This document shows positions 28,112 through 35,288 of a DNA stretch of 35,288 nucleotides, in pieces. Location: the NCBI GenBank assembly GCA_020444415.1, contig JAHLLA010000019.1, positions 1-35,288 on the forward strand, read 5' to 3'. A program made the position numbers and the translations under genes. Every line of letters begins with the position of its first letter. Positions within the stretch are counted from its first letter, which is position 1. The DNA is from Bacteroidota bacterium. GTDB lineage: Bacteria > Bacteroidota > Bacteroidia > Bacteroidales > F082. The notes beneath the pieces are model-generated. The model made no database searches and was not told the DNA's origin. It saw nothing but the letters and a program-made list of their open reading frames with translations.

Positions 28112-29263
28112 TTACTTTAAAATATGATAATATTTGGGTTGGTGGTCAGGTAATAATTCGGGATGGAAAGCAAAAATCAAATCGGCCAATACCAGGTGTG
28201 GCTCCAGAGGGCTATTTTCAAAATAGGCTGTTTCTTCTGCATCGCACCATACGACTTTCTTAGTTTGAAATGCTTTGAAATTCTTGTATAGTTCATTTTC
28301 CGCGGCCAATGCGTCATATGTTGGTTCATCGCCATAGGAGCCTACGATCCGCCAGAAATCAGCATGATGTGCTTTGCTGTATACGACCTCATAATCCAGT
28401 GGAAAGCTACCCGTATGATGGTCATTTTTCCAAAGATAGTCTGCCCCGGCATCGCCGAACAAAGCAGCTATATAACTTTTTCCTCCCGGCACATACCATT
28501 GTCCATTAAAATATTTATCAGAAAAAACGGTAGGTATTATTTTCAGGCCATCGGTCAGGCTTTTATAATACAGATAGTCTTCTTCAATTTTACAAAACAT
28601 GGTTTCTGCTTCCTCGTCCTTGTTAAAAAACGCAGCCGTAAATTTGATCCATTCGGCCCTGCCCAGGGGCTCATTTTCAAAATAATCATAAAACGGCACC
28701 AGGGGGATGTTCGTTACCGCAAGCGGATGCTGATCAGCAAACGTATAAGGAGAATAAAAAATTATAGAAGGATGTACCGTAAGTATTTTTTCGACGAAAT
28801 AGTCGGCATTGGTGGCCAATTCAACAATCTCACCCTGTTCAAGCTTATTCTTTACAGCCCTGCTGTTGATATACCTGGCTTCTGAAATTCCTTTTACTTC
28901 ATCCAGCAGTCCAAGCATTTCAATCGCATTTAATTGTGTCGCTGAAAATACAGCCACATCGCTTATGGGTAAAACAATAATATTTTTCGATGGCTGATAC
29001 CGGTTTCTTTCCATTACCATGCTGTCAATAAGGTATAAGGTTGCATTAGGATAACCACTTCTTTCCGGATGATAAATAACCAGTTTTTTAATACCGCCTG
29101 CATGATACAAATCAAAGCCTTTGGCATATTTAACACTGGATTTCCATAGTGAATCGGGAATCGCGTTGAAAACAGATTCCGACTCGGTTGCCGCATACCT
29201 TGTTTCGCACGAAGAAATACTAATAACAACAAGGAATAAATATAACGTAATGATTTTCTGCAC
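28112..29263 (-). CDS. FecB/BtuF-type ABC importer binding lipoprotein
   Basis: The 383-residue protein has a lipobox ISSC (Cys19), so it is probably anchored facing the periplasm. The body has the layout of class III (TroA/FhuD/BtuF-like) binding proteins: PISDVAVFSATQLNAIEMLG near residue 100, a helix linker, PSIIFYSPY, and C-terminal GDAGADYLWKND with FKAFQTKKVVWCDA. It captures the ligand for the downstream permease and ATPase. The ligand is unknown. It starts 12 bp after the GroES-like gene. Confidence 0.88.
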   Translation of the reverse strand: MQKIITLYLFLVVISISSCETRYAATESESVFNAIPDSLWKSSVKYAKGFDLYHAGGIKKLVIYHPERSGYPNATLYLIDSMVMERNRYQPSKNIIVLPISDVAVFSATQLNAIEMLGLLDEVKGISEARYINSRAVKNKLEQGEIVELATNADYFVEKILTVHPSIIFYSPYTFADQHPLAVTNIPLVPFYDYFENEPLGRAEWIKFTAAFFNKDEEAETMFCKIEEDYLYYKSLTDGLKIIPTVFSDKYFNGQWYVPGGKSYIAALFGDAGADYLWKNDHHTGSFPLDYEVVYSKAHHADFWRIVGSYGDEPTYDALAAENELYKNFKAFQTKKVVWCDAEETAYFENSPLEPHLVLADLIFAFHPELLPDHQPKYYHILK

Positions 29264-29275
29264 TATATATAAATA

Positions 29276-29665
29276 TTACCGGACTGAGAGATCGTCTCGT
29301 TCCAACAGAAGAATTGAATGCTGTGGTACAATAAAGTACTTTTCATTATTGTACTGGATCTCAACGGCACCTTTTTTTAAAAAGATTGCCAGGTCGCCTA
29401 CAAATGCCTGTAATGGAATATAACTAACCGCATCTTCTTTGCTTTTGTGTTTCCAGGGTTCATCCATTTCGTCAGAAGGCATGGGAATGGGATACCCCGG
29501 ACCTGTTTTCACCACATACCCACTCTGAATTTCTTCTTTTTCTTTATAACCCGGTGGCAACAAAAGCCCTCCCCTGGTTTTATTGGACTCCGATTTAGGC
29601 TTGATCAACACACGGTCACCTACAACAATTAACTTATCCATCGGATTAGTGTCTAATTCTGGCAT
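29276..29665 (-). CDS. GroES-like (Cpn10 family) protein
   Basis: The 129-residue protein has the Cpn10 fold signature LIVVGDRVLIKPK at its start, followed by a flexible loop region (SESNKTRGGLLLPPGYKEKEEIQSGYVVKTGPG) and a C-terminal VEIQYNNEKYFIVPQHSILLL strand. It is longer than typical 95-residue GroES and carries an acidic/proline insert in the middle (residues about 60-85). No groEL is next to it, so it is probably not the housekeeping GroES but a divergent paralogue. It heads a run with an ABC importer. Confidence 0.85.
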   Translation of the reverse strand: MPELDTNPMDKLIVVGDRVLIKPKSESNKTRGGLLLPPGYKEKEEIQSGYVVKTGPGYPIPMPSDEMDEPWKHKSKEDAVSYIPLQAFVGDLAIFLKKGAVEIQYNNEKYFIVPQHSILLLERDDLSVR

Positions 29666-29684
29666 TTGAACTTATTTAGTCTGA

Positions 29685-29692
29685 CAAAAATA
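29685..29692 (-). promoter_or_regulatory. Candidate -7 box for the GroES-like/ABC importer run
   Basis: On the minus strand the bases read TATTTTTG, matching TAnnTTTG, 19 bp before the start codon at 29665. It is back to back with the plus-strand box at 29696-29703. Confidence 0.35.
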
Positions 29693-29695
29693 CGC

Positions 29696-29703
29696 TAATT
29701 TTG
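29696..29703 (+). promoter_or_regulatory. Candidate -7 box for the mutL run
   Basis: TAATTTTG matches TAnnTTTG and lies 22 bp before the ATG at 29726, a plausible leader length. A TTTG at 29665-29668 is somewhat far for the -33 element. Confidence 0.4.
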
Positions 29704-29725
29704 CAAGAAATAAAGCTATTTGACT

Positions 29726-30037
29726 ATGCGTTTCGTAACATTCAGAACACCCAAACCGAAGCAATTTAAATACAAACCCCGTTATTATGATGAGGATGTA
29801 GATGCTCTTGAAAAAAGAAAGGCTGAACTTGGTTATGATTCAAAAGTTTCTCATCACGAATCTCTAAAACTACAGATGACCAAAAGGTGGCGTAAGTCTG
29901 ATGCCAATTACCAGAGAAGTCCCTTGTCAAAAATGATCAGCTATTTGTTCGTGGGATTTGTAATTGTTGGAGGAATTTATGTGATCTTTTTTACGGAATT
30001 TGTTGAAAAACTGATCGCGCTGTTTGGTATAAGATAA
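29726..30037 (+). CDS. Small single-pass membrane protein upstream of mutL
   Basis: I do not recognise this family by function. The 103-residue protein has a basic N-terminal half (KPKQFKYKPRYYDED, then charged helix LEKRKAELG) and one membrane segment at about 73-93 (SYLFVGFVIVGGIYVIFF). I prefer the ATG at 29726 to a TTG two codons earlier. Its constant position directly before mutL, with a 9-bp gap, is my recollection of Bacteroidota gene order; it is not proof of a repair role. Confidence 0.75.
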   Translation: MRFVTFRTPKPKQFKYKPRYYDEDVDALEKRKAELGYDSKVSHHESLKLQMTKRWRKSDANYQRSPLSKMISYLFVGFVIVGGIYVIFFTEFVEKLIALFGIR

Positions 30038-30046
30038 GAATATTTG

Positions 30047-31894
30047 ATGTCGAATTATATTAAGTTACTTCCTGATTCCGTTGCCAATCAAATCGCCGCC
30101 GGAGAAGTTATTCAACGTCCTGCATCTGCAGTTAAAGAACTGTTGGAAAATGCGGTAGATGCAGGTGCCAACGAAATTGAACTCATTATTAAAGATGCCG
30201 GAAAAACACTCATCCAGGTGATCGATAATGGTTGTGGCATGTCGGCCATTGATGCCCGTATGTGCTTTGAAAGACATGCAACATCAAAAATCAGTAGTGC
30301 AGATGATTTGTTTGCCATCCGCACCATGGGATTTCGAGGTGAAGCGCTGGCATCCATAGCTGCCATCGCACAGGTGGAAGTAAAAACCAAACCGGCTGAA
30401 GATGAAATAGGCACCTGTTTACATATTGAAGGGTCGAAAGTTATATCCCAGGAACCCTGCCAATGCAGTGCCGGCACCAACCTTTTGATTAAAAATTTAT
30501 TTTTCAATGTGCCGGCACGAAGAAATTTCCTGAAATCGAATACAGCAGAAACCAGGCATATCATCGAGGAATTCATCCGGGTCGCTGCAATTCAACCTGG
30601 TGTAGCATTTTCGATGATCCACAACAATAAAGTGGTTTTTAAACTTTCGAAAGGTGGCTTAAAATCTCGAATTGTAGGTTTATTCGGCACCAATTACAAT
30701 GAAAAATTACTGCCAGTTGAACAAAAAACTGAAATCCTGACCATTAAAGGTTTTATCGGCAAACCAGAGTATGCAAAAAAAACCAGAGGCGAACAGTATT
30801 TTTTTGTAAACAAGCGTTTTATCAAACATCCATACCTGCATCATGCCGTTAATAATGCCTTCTCAGAATTGATCCCTGTGGATTCATTTCCGTCCTACTT
30901 TTTAAATATTGACATTGATCCAAAAGAAATAGACATCAATATTCACCCAACAAAAACGGAGATCAATTTCAGAGATGCCAAATATGTCTATGCCGTAATG
31001 CAGGCGGCTGTAAAACAATCCATTGGTCAATACAGCCTGTCGCCCACCATCGATTTTGATGTAGATCCGGCAGTTGAACTAGCACTCGGCAACCTTCCTA
31101 AAGAAGGTGTTAAACAACCGCAAATACATGTCGACCCTGATTACAACCCATTTGAGCAACCGCAAAGCAAAAGATCAGCCGGAGACTTTTCTCTAAAAAA
31201 AGAAAATCAAAATTGGAAGGAACTATATAAACATCACGAGACAATTGAACGAGGTACTGAAAAAAATGAGGATACGAAACATGGGCAGGAAAATGACCTC
31301 GAACTTACACTAGAAAATGAAAGATCGAAGTTCTTCCAGATACAAAATACATTCATAACCAGCAATGTGCGGTCGGGCCTGATGGTAATTGACCAGCACA
31401 AAGCACATGAACGCATCCTCTATGAATACTATTTTAAGAAGTTGAAGGATGCCTCTCATGGATCGCAGCAAATGCTATTTCCACAAAATATGAGATTATC
31501 ACCGGGCGATGCAGAAATCGTGAGGGAACTCGAATCTGATTTGCTAAAACTCGGATATATGCTGGAACCTGTTGGGAAAAACGGCTTTGTAGTAAATGGT
31601 ATCCCCGCTGATTTGCAGGAAAATGATTCTGTAGTAGTGTTGGAGCGCATCATTGAAAACCATAAGAAGCACCTGAAAGACATCAATTATGATAAAAGCG
31701 TTAATTTAGCGCGCTCAATGGCTGTTAACCTTGCCGTGAAGCCCGGAACAAAGCTCCAGGAAAAGGAAATGGCCGAAATATTTGATAGCCTGTTCGCTTG
31801 CAATGCACCTGAAACGGCGCTTGATGGAAGCAGAACCCTGGCTATCATACCATTAAATGATATTGAACACTATTTAAAAGAAAAGAAGAAGTAA
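30047..31894 (+). CDS. mutL: DNA mismatch repair protein MutL
   Basis: MutL links mismatch recognition by MutS to strand removal. The 615-residue protein has the N-terminal GHKL ATPase motifs (AAGEVIQRPASAVKELLENAVDAG, DNGCGM, ATSKI, GFRGEAL) and the transducer domain (about 220-340). The C-terminal domain has DQHKAHERILYE, the metal-binding endonuclease motif in the form DQHxxxE with Lys for Ala, and CNAPETALDGSR further on. The start at 30047 is preferred to a TTG three bases earlier. Its last base is shared with the rhomboid start (TAATG). Confidence 0.96.
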   Translation: MSNYIKLLPDSVANQIAAGEVIQRPASAVKELLENAVDAGANEIELIIKDAGKTLIQVIDNGCGMSAIDARMCFERHATSKISSADDLFAIRTMGFRGEALASIAAIAQVEVKTKPAEDEIGTCLHIEGSKVISQEPCQCSAGTNLLIKNLFFNVPARRNFLKSNTAETRHIIEEFIRVAAIQPGVAFSMIHNNKVVFKLSKGGLKSRIVGLFGTNYNEKLLPVEQKTEILTIKGFIGKPEYAKKTRGEQYFFVNKRFIKHPYLHHAVNNAFSELIPVDSFPSYFLNIDIDPKEIDINIHPTKTEINFRDAKYVYAVMQAAVKQSIGQYSLSPTIDFDVDPAVELALGNLPKEGVKQPQIHVDPDYNPFEQPQSKRSAGDFSLKKENQNWKELYKHHETIERGTEKNEDTKHGQENDLELTLENERSKFFQIQNTFITSNVRSGLMVIDQHKAHERILYEYYFKKLKDASHGSQQMLFPQNMRLSPGDAEIVRELESDLLKLGYMLEPVGKNGFVVNGIPADLQENDSVVVLERIIENHKKHLKDINYDKSVNLARSMAVNLAVKPGTKLQEKEMAEIFDSLFACNAPETALDGSRTLAIIPLNDIEHYLKEKKK

Positions 31895-32637
31895 TGCAAC
31901 AGTTTCGCCCCGGAGGATTTAGTGTTTTACCGCTGGTTGTAAAAAACCTGCTGATCATCAATGCCCTGTTTTACCTGGCCACTCTTGCGCTGGAAAGTAC
32001 AGGCATTGATCTCTATAAAACCCTTTCGTTGTACTACCCCACATCGAATCAGTTTGGTGTATGGCAATTTGTAACTTATATGTTTATGCATGGTAGTTTT
32101 ACCCATATTTTGTTTAATATGTTTGCCTTATGGATGTTTGGCAATGTTTTGGAAAACGTTTGGGGGCCTAAACGATTCCTGAATTATTACCTGGTAACCG
32201 GTATTGGTGCCGGAATTACACATCTCGTCATTGCATATTTAAGACTTGCTTATTCCGGCTATGAATTAACACCTGATCAGTTCGACCTGGTTTATAGCGA
32301 AGGTTTTAAAATATTGCAAAGTGGCAGAAATTATTCCGATCCGGCCATGGGTTTCTATAATATAATTATGAATGTGCCCACTGTCGGTGCTTCAGGAGCC
32401 GTATTTGGTATTCTTCTGGCTTTTGGTATGATGTTTCCCAACTCGCTCATTTACATCTATTTTGCTTTTCCCATTAAAGCAAAATATTTCGTCATAATCT
32501 ACGGGGCTATCGAATTATTCTCAGGGATCACGAACCGACCGGGTGACAATGTTGCTCATTTTGCACATTTGGGAGGCATGCTGTTCGGATTTGCACTTAT
32601 TATGTACTGGAAGAAAAAAGGCAAACTTTTTCAATAG
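31894..32637 (+). CDS. Rhomboid-family intramembrane serine protease
   Basis: The 247-residue protein has about six membrane segments. HGSFTHILFN gives His71 and Asn75 (HxxxN) and GASGAVFG holds the catalytic Ser167. AHFAHLGG holds His225 of the Ser-His dyad. Between the second and third helices there is an insertion of about 35 hydrophilic residues (about 121-158). Rhomboids cleave within membranes; substrates are unknown. It starts with a one-base overlap on the mutL stop, so the two are cotranslated. Confidence 0.92.
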   Translation: MQQFRPGGFSVLPLVVKNLLIINALFYLATLALESTGIDLYKTLSLYYPTSNQFGVWQFVTYMFMHGSFTHILFNMFALWMFGNVLENVWGPKRFLNYYLVTGIGAGITHLVIAYLRLAYSGYELTPDQFDLVYSEGFKILQSGRNYSDPAMGFYNIIMNVPTVGASGAVFGILLAFGMMFPNSLIYIYFAFPIKAKYFVIIYGAIELFSGITNRPGDNVAHFAHLGGMLFGFALIMYWKKKGKLFQ

Positions 32638-32726
32638 CATCTGTATCTTTTACAAAAAATCTTAAAAAGGCAATTGTAAGCCCATTTTTTTGTTTATTAT
32701 TCAGGACACAAATTTAATATCTGATT

Positions 32727-33647
32727 ATGCAAGGTTACCAACAACCTCAAAGAAATACCGGCGAAATGCTTAAGCAGGCATTCCTTGGAAAGAATGTGTT
32801 GTCAAGGTTAATGCTCATAAATACCGTTGTGTTTTTAACCGTAAGCTTTATAAACCTGTTTACCTACTTGCTTGCTGCTGGAGAAACTGGCAATCAGATT
32901 CCTTTAAGTATACTTGGACAATACCTGGCATTGCCTTCGTCATTTGAGGCATTGGCTTCAAAACCCTGGACAATCATTACCTATATGTTTTTACAAGAGG
33001 ATTTTTTTCATATCCTGTTTAACCTGATCATGCTGTATTTTGGGGGATTGTTGTTTATTGAGTACCTGGGCGAAAAGCGGTTGTTATTGAATTATTTGGC
33101 GGGCGGTATCATGGGTGCCTTGTTTTTTCTTGTGGCATTTAATGTATTTCCTGTATTCGAACCTGTAAAAGGCATTTCTGTTGCGCTAGGGGCCTCCGCA
33201 TCGGTTCTGGCCATAATTATAGCGGTAGCCACGTATGTACCCGAATACAAGGTCCATTTGCTATTTTTTGGAAGAGTCAAGCTAAAATATCTGGCCATCA
33301 TATTTGTGGTAATAGATCTGTTAAGTATACCGTCAGGAAATCCGGGTGGGCATATAGCGCATCTGGGTGGCGCCTTTTGGGGATTAGCTTATGCCCTCAT
33401 ACTACGAAACGGAACTGATGTGTATCGTTTTCTTAACTTTTCAAGGTTTGGCATCCATAAAAGTAAATCCTATACAACGGAAAATACTGATAATAAAAGG
33501 CCTTTTAGTGATGACGAATACAATGCCCGAAAACAGAAAACGCAGGCGAAAATTGATGAAATCCTTGACAAAATATCAAAATCAGGATATAGCAGCCTGA
33601 CAAAAGAAGAAAAAGAACTTTTATTTAAAACCAGCAAAAAGAAGTAA
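32727..33647 (+). CDS. Second rhomboid-family protease with Bacteroidota-type C-terminal tail
   Basis: The 306-residue protein has about six membrane segments and a rhomboid core with FHILFN (His95, Asn99), GASASV (Ser157) and AHLGG (His212). The residue after the catalytic Ser is Ala instead of the usual Gly of GxSG, but both dyad residues remain. The last 70 residues are a charged tail ending DEILDKISKSGYSSLTKEEK, a short motif often found at the C-terminus of Bacteroidota rhomboids. It follows the first rhomboid after 89 bp and may be a paralogue from duplication. Confidence 0.88.
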   Translation: MQGYQQPQRNTGEMLKQAFLGKNVLSRLMLINTVVFLTVSFINLFTYLLAAGETGNQIPLSILGQYLALPSSFEALASKPWTIITYMFLQEDFFHILFNLIMLYFGGLLFIEYLGEKRLLLNYLAGGIMGALFFLVAFNVFPVFEPVKGISVALGASASVLAIIIAVATYVPEYKVHLLFFGRVKLKYLAIIFVVIDLLSIPSGNPGGHIAHLGGAFWGLAYALILRNGTDVYRFLNFSRFGIHKSKSYTTENTDNKRPFSDDEYNARKQKTQAKIDEILDKISKSGYSSLTKEEKELLFKTSKKK

Positions 33648-33704
33648 AGGCCATTATTTTTCATACTAACTTTACCACATACAATTAAAACCGTTTGAAG
33701 GCAT

Positions 33705-34802
33705 ATGAAAAAAATTCCTATTTTTAAAGGAGTTTTACTAACATTGAATATTACTGCTGCTGCTGCGCTTGCAATGGCGCTTTTGGCAAGCTATGTACCT
33801 CCTTCTGAATATGCTGTTTTTTCAATTGCAGCCCTTATCTATCCATTGATTCTATTTGCCAATCTAATATTCATAGGAATATGGATCGCCCTAAAAAGCA
33901 GGTACTGGCTGTTGTCATTCATCATCGTGATTCTTGGATTCAACAACCTTAAAAATAACTTTCAGTTTAGCTTCACACAAAATCATCCGTTTTCTGATAA
34001 CAGTATTAAAGTTATTTCATACAATGTACAGTTGTTTGCAACCGATGAAAAAGGAAAAGATTCTGCCGACCTTAAAAATCAAATCGTTCAATTATTAAAA
34101 GACGAAGAGGCCAGCATCATCTGTTTACAAGAGTATCACTCTATGGATAGAAATGTATACACACCACTTATCGATATGAACAACAGGCTTTTAAAAAATT
34201 CTTATTATTATGAGAGTTATTTTAATCCACGCTTTGACCAGCTTTCGGGTCTGGTAATTTTTTCTGGATATAAAGCTGTAAACAAAGGAAAATTGAAATT
34301 TCCAGGATCAAGGACTTACGGAATTTATACAGATCTACTAATATATGGAGATACAGTCCGGGTATTTAACATTCACCTGGCAAGCATTCGCCTGCAGGCG
34401 TCCGACATTGATTTTGTAATGAAACCCGATTTAAAAGACCAGGAAAGTTTTAAGAACCGATCGGCATCGATATATACCAAACTAAGTAATGCATTTAAAT
34501 TACGCGAACAGCAACTAAAAGAGCTCCTAAAAGAAATTAATAGATGTAATTACCCCGTGATTCTTTGCGGTGACTTTAATGACACACCTTCTTCATTTGT
34601 CTATTCTAAGCTCAGTGAATACCTGACTGATAGCTTTATTAAGAAGGGTAACAAGATCGGCAGGACATACGCGGGTAATATTCCCTTCTTAAGAATTGAT
34701 TATATTTTTACTTCCAGTCAATTCAGAGTGAACTACTTTGAAAGGAAAAAAGTGAGCTATTCTGATCATTTTCCTATTATTTCAACGATTTCCTATAAAT
34801 AA
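33705..34802 (+). CDS. Membrane-anchored endonuclease/exonuclease/phosphatase family protein
   Basis: The 365-residue protein has three N-terminal membrane segments (about 10-30, 38-60, 67-80) and an exonuclease III / phosphodiesterase-type domain from 100 onward. Catalytic motifs are visible: SYNVQLF (Asn108), LQEYH (Glu143), CGDFNDTP (Asp290, Asn292), RIDYIFTS and SDHFPI (Asp354, His355). The metal-dependent enzyme probably acts on phosphodiesters at the periplasmic side, as this layout is common for secreted EEP proteins. It is the last gene of the mutL run, 57 bp after the second rhomboid. Confidence 0.9.
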   Translation: MKKIPIFKGVLLTLNITAAAALAMALLASYVPPSEYAVFSIAALIYPLILFANLIFIGIWIALKSRYWLLSFIIVILGFNNLKNNFQFSFTQNHPFSDNSIKVISYNVQLFATDEKGKDSADLKNQIVQLLKDEEASIICLQEYHSMDRNVYTPLIDMNNRLLKNSYYYESYFNPRFDQLSGLVIFSGYKAVNKGKLKFPGSRTYGIYTDLLIYGDTVRVFNIHLASIRLQASDIDFVMKPDLKDQESFKNRSASIYTKLSNAFKLREQQLKELLKEINRCNYPVILCGDFNDTPSSFVYSKLSEYLTDSFIKKGNKIGRTYAGNIPFLRIDYIFTSSQFRVNYFERKKVSYSDHFPIISTISYK

Positions 34803-35275
34803 ACGCACTAATTAGAATCTTTTTTATATCCTGATTTACTGAATATTACATACTTTTTTAATGGTTTCACTTAAAAAAGTTATTGATTTATTTGCGAAAT
34901 GATCTATTTTAATATACTTTTAGGGTCATAAAAATTAATTTTTTTTATAAACAAGCACAATTACAATTATGAATCTGTCACTTTAAATAGTGAATTATGG
35001 AAAACAAACGTAAACAGAGAAAAACAAGCAAAACAGAATCCCACAAATTTTATTTTAATTTCTGTACAAATACATCAAGCAGTATTTGTCATTTCTATTT
35101 TGCGACAAACGTCTATTTACTAGACAGTTAATCCTTTCCGTTTGCAATACAATGTTCACATTTCTGTGCACTGATTCAATTAAATTTTACAAATGTTGTA
35201 ACTTTTTTATATCGTTATCGTAATCATACACGACAAGTTCACAAAAATAAAACTCAGGGAAACAAGCACCCAATT
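34803..35275. other. AT-rich non-coding region with several small inverted repeats
   Basis: No gene is supported in these 473 bp. Two perfect inverted repeats occur: ACAAATAC (35066-35073) with GTATTTGT (35082-35089), and GTCTA (35111-35115) with TAGAC (35121-35125). AAACAAGCAC appears at 34949-34958 and again at 35260-35269, each time shortly before ATG-containing sequence (AATTATGAA). A 44-codon frame at 34997-35131 is present but has no support. The region most likely holds the regulatory sequence of a gene starting at the right edge. Confidence 0.5.
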
Positions 35276-35288
35276 ATGAAAAACAAAC
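35276..35288 (+). CDS. Possible start of the next gene, cut by the window edge
   Basis: ATGAAAAACAAAC begins four codons after a long non-coding region. Lysine- and asparagine-rich starts are normal for exported proteins, but the visible part is too short for any conclusion. Confidence 0.25.

Noticed and set aside
28364-28885. 173-codon plus-strand open frame opposite the ABC binding protein
   Set aside because: It is a shadow of a clear lipoprotein gene on the other strand; no domain, leader or upstream signal supports it.
30112-30576. 154-codon minus-strand open frame inside mutL
   Set aside because: It overlaps the conserved ATPase motifs of mutL; composition is that of a shadow frame.
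34997-35131. 44-codon open frame with a lysine-rich start
   Set aside because: It is short, in AT-rich DNA, ends in unrelated residues and has no recognisable leader or promoter; the region reads better as regulatory sequence.

Overview
The window looks like chromosomal DNA of a member of the Bacteroidota, most plausibly a Cytophagales-like environmental lineage. The evidence is the gene content: GIN-domain (DUF2807) protein, PorT-type outer-membrane barrel, paired rhomboids with a Bacteroidota-type C-terminal tail next to mutL, many short-leader lipoproteins, and an AraC regulator with a membrane sensor. The AT-rich spacers also carry TAnnTTTG-type -7 boxes and start codons lack strong Shine-Dalgarno sequences. 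This assignment is inferred from family recognition; no search was run.

Layout. 1-5 kb is an accessory-looking end. It holds a TPR lipoprotein and a C45-family Ntn hydrolase in visibly AT-richer DNA, an FAD-dependent oxidase and a short lipoprotein, with three same-orientation copies of a REP-like palindromic element in the spacers. 5-8 kb has a membrane-anchored AraC regulator divergent from a secreted sulfatase, closed by a perfect 21-bp-stem bidirectional terminator shared with truA. 8.9-11.4 kb has a GIN-domain protein, a His-rich NicO/UreH-type metal transporter and an outer-membrane barrel.

The core, 11.4-24.6 kb, is a soluble NAD-coupled bidirectional [NiFe] hydrogenase locus of the group 3d (Hox) type. 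On the minus strand lies hoxF (NuoE-NuoF fusion), hoxU, hoxY, hoxH, the maturation protease hoxW, and a dihydroorotate-dehydrogenase-like flavoprotein that overlaps hoxW by 4 nt. Divergent from it, across a 132-bp spacer with a Crp/Fnr-like palindrome, runs hypF-hypC-hypD-hypE. An unrecognised ten-cysteine zinc-ribbon gene then lies antisense, its stop codon interlocked with that of hypE. Divergent from it are hypB (with twelve alternating histidines) and a cation-diffusion-facilitator gene that needs a TTG start. HypF, E, C and D make and carry the Fe(CN)2CO group, HypB delivers nickel, HoxW trims HoxH, and the NicO-type transporter probably imports nickel. No hypA is visible in the window.

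24.6-29.7 kb on the minus strand is a tight run: GroES-like protein, then a FecB/FecCD/FecE-type ABC importer (binding lipoprotein, permease, ATPase), then a YtcJ-like amidohydrolase lipoprotein. 29.7-34.8 kb on the plus strand is a housekeeping run: small membrane protein, mutL, two rhomboid proteases, and a membrane-anchored endonuclease/exonuclease/phosphatase. The last ~490 bp is AT-rich, non-coding, and contains several small inverted repeats before a possible next start codon at the window edge. No rRNA, tRNA, CRISPR array or intact insertion sequence was seen.
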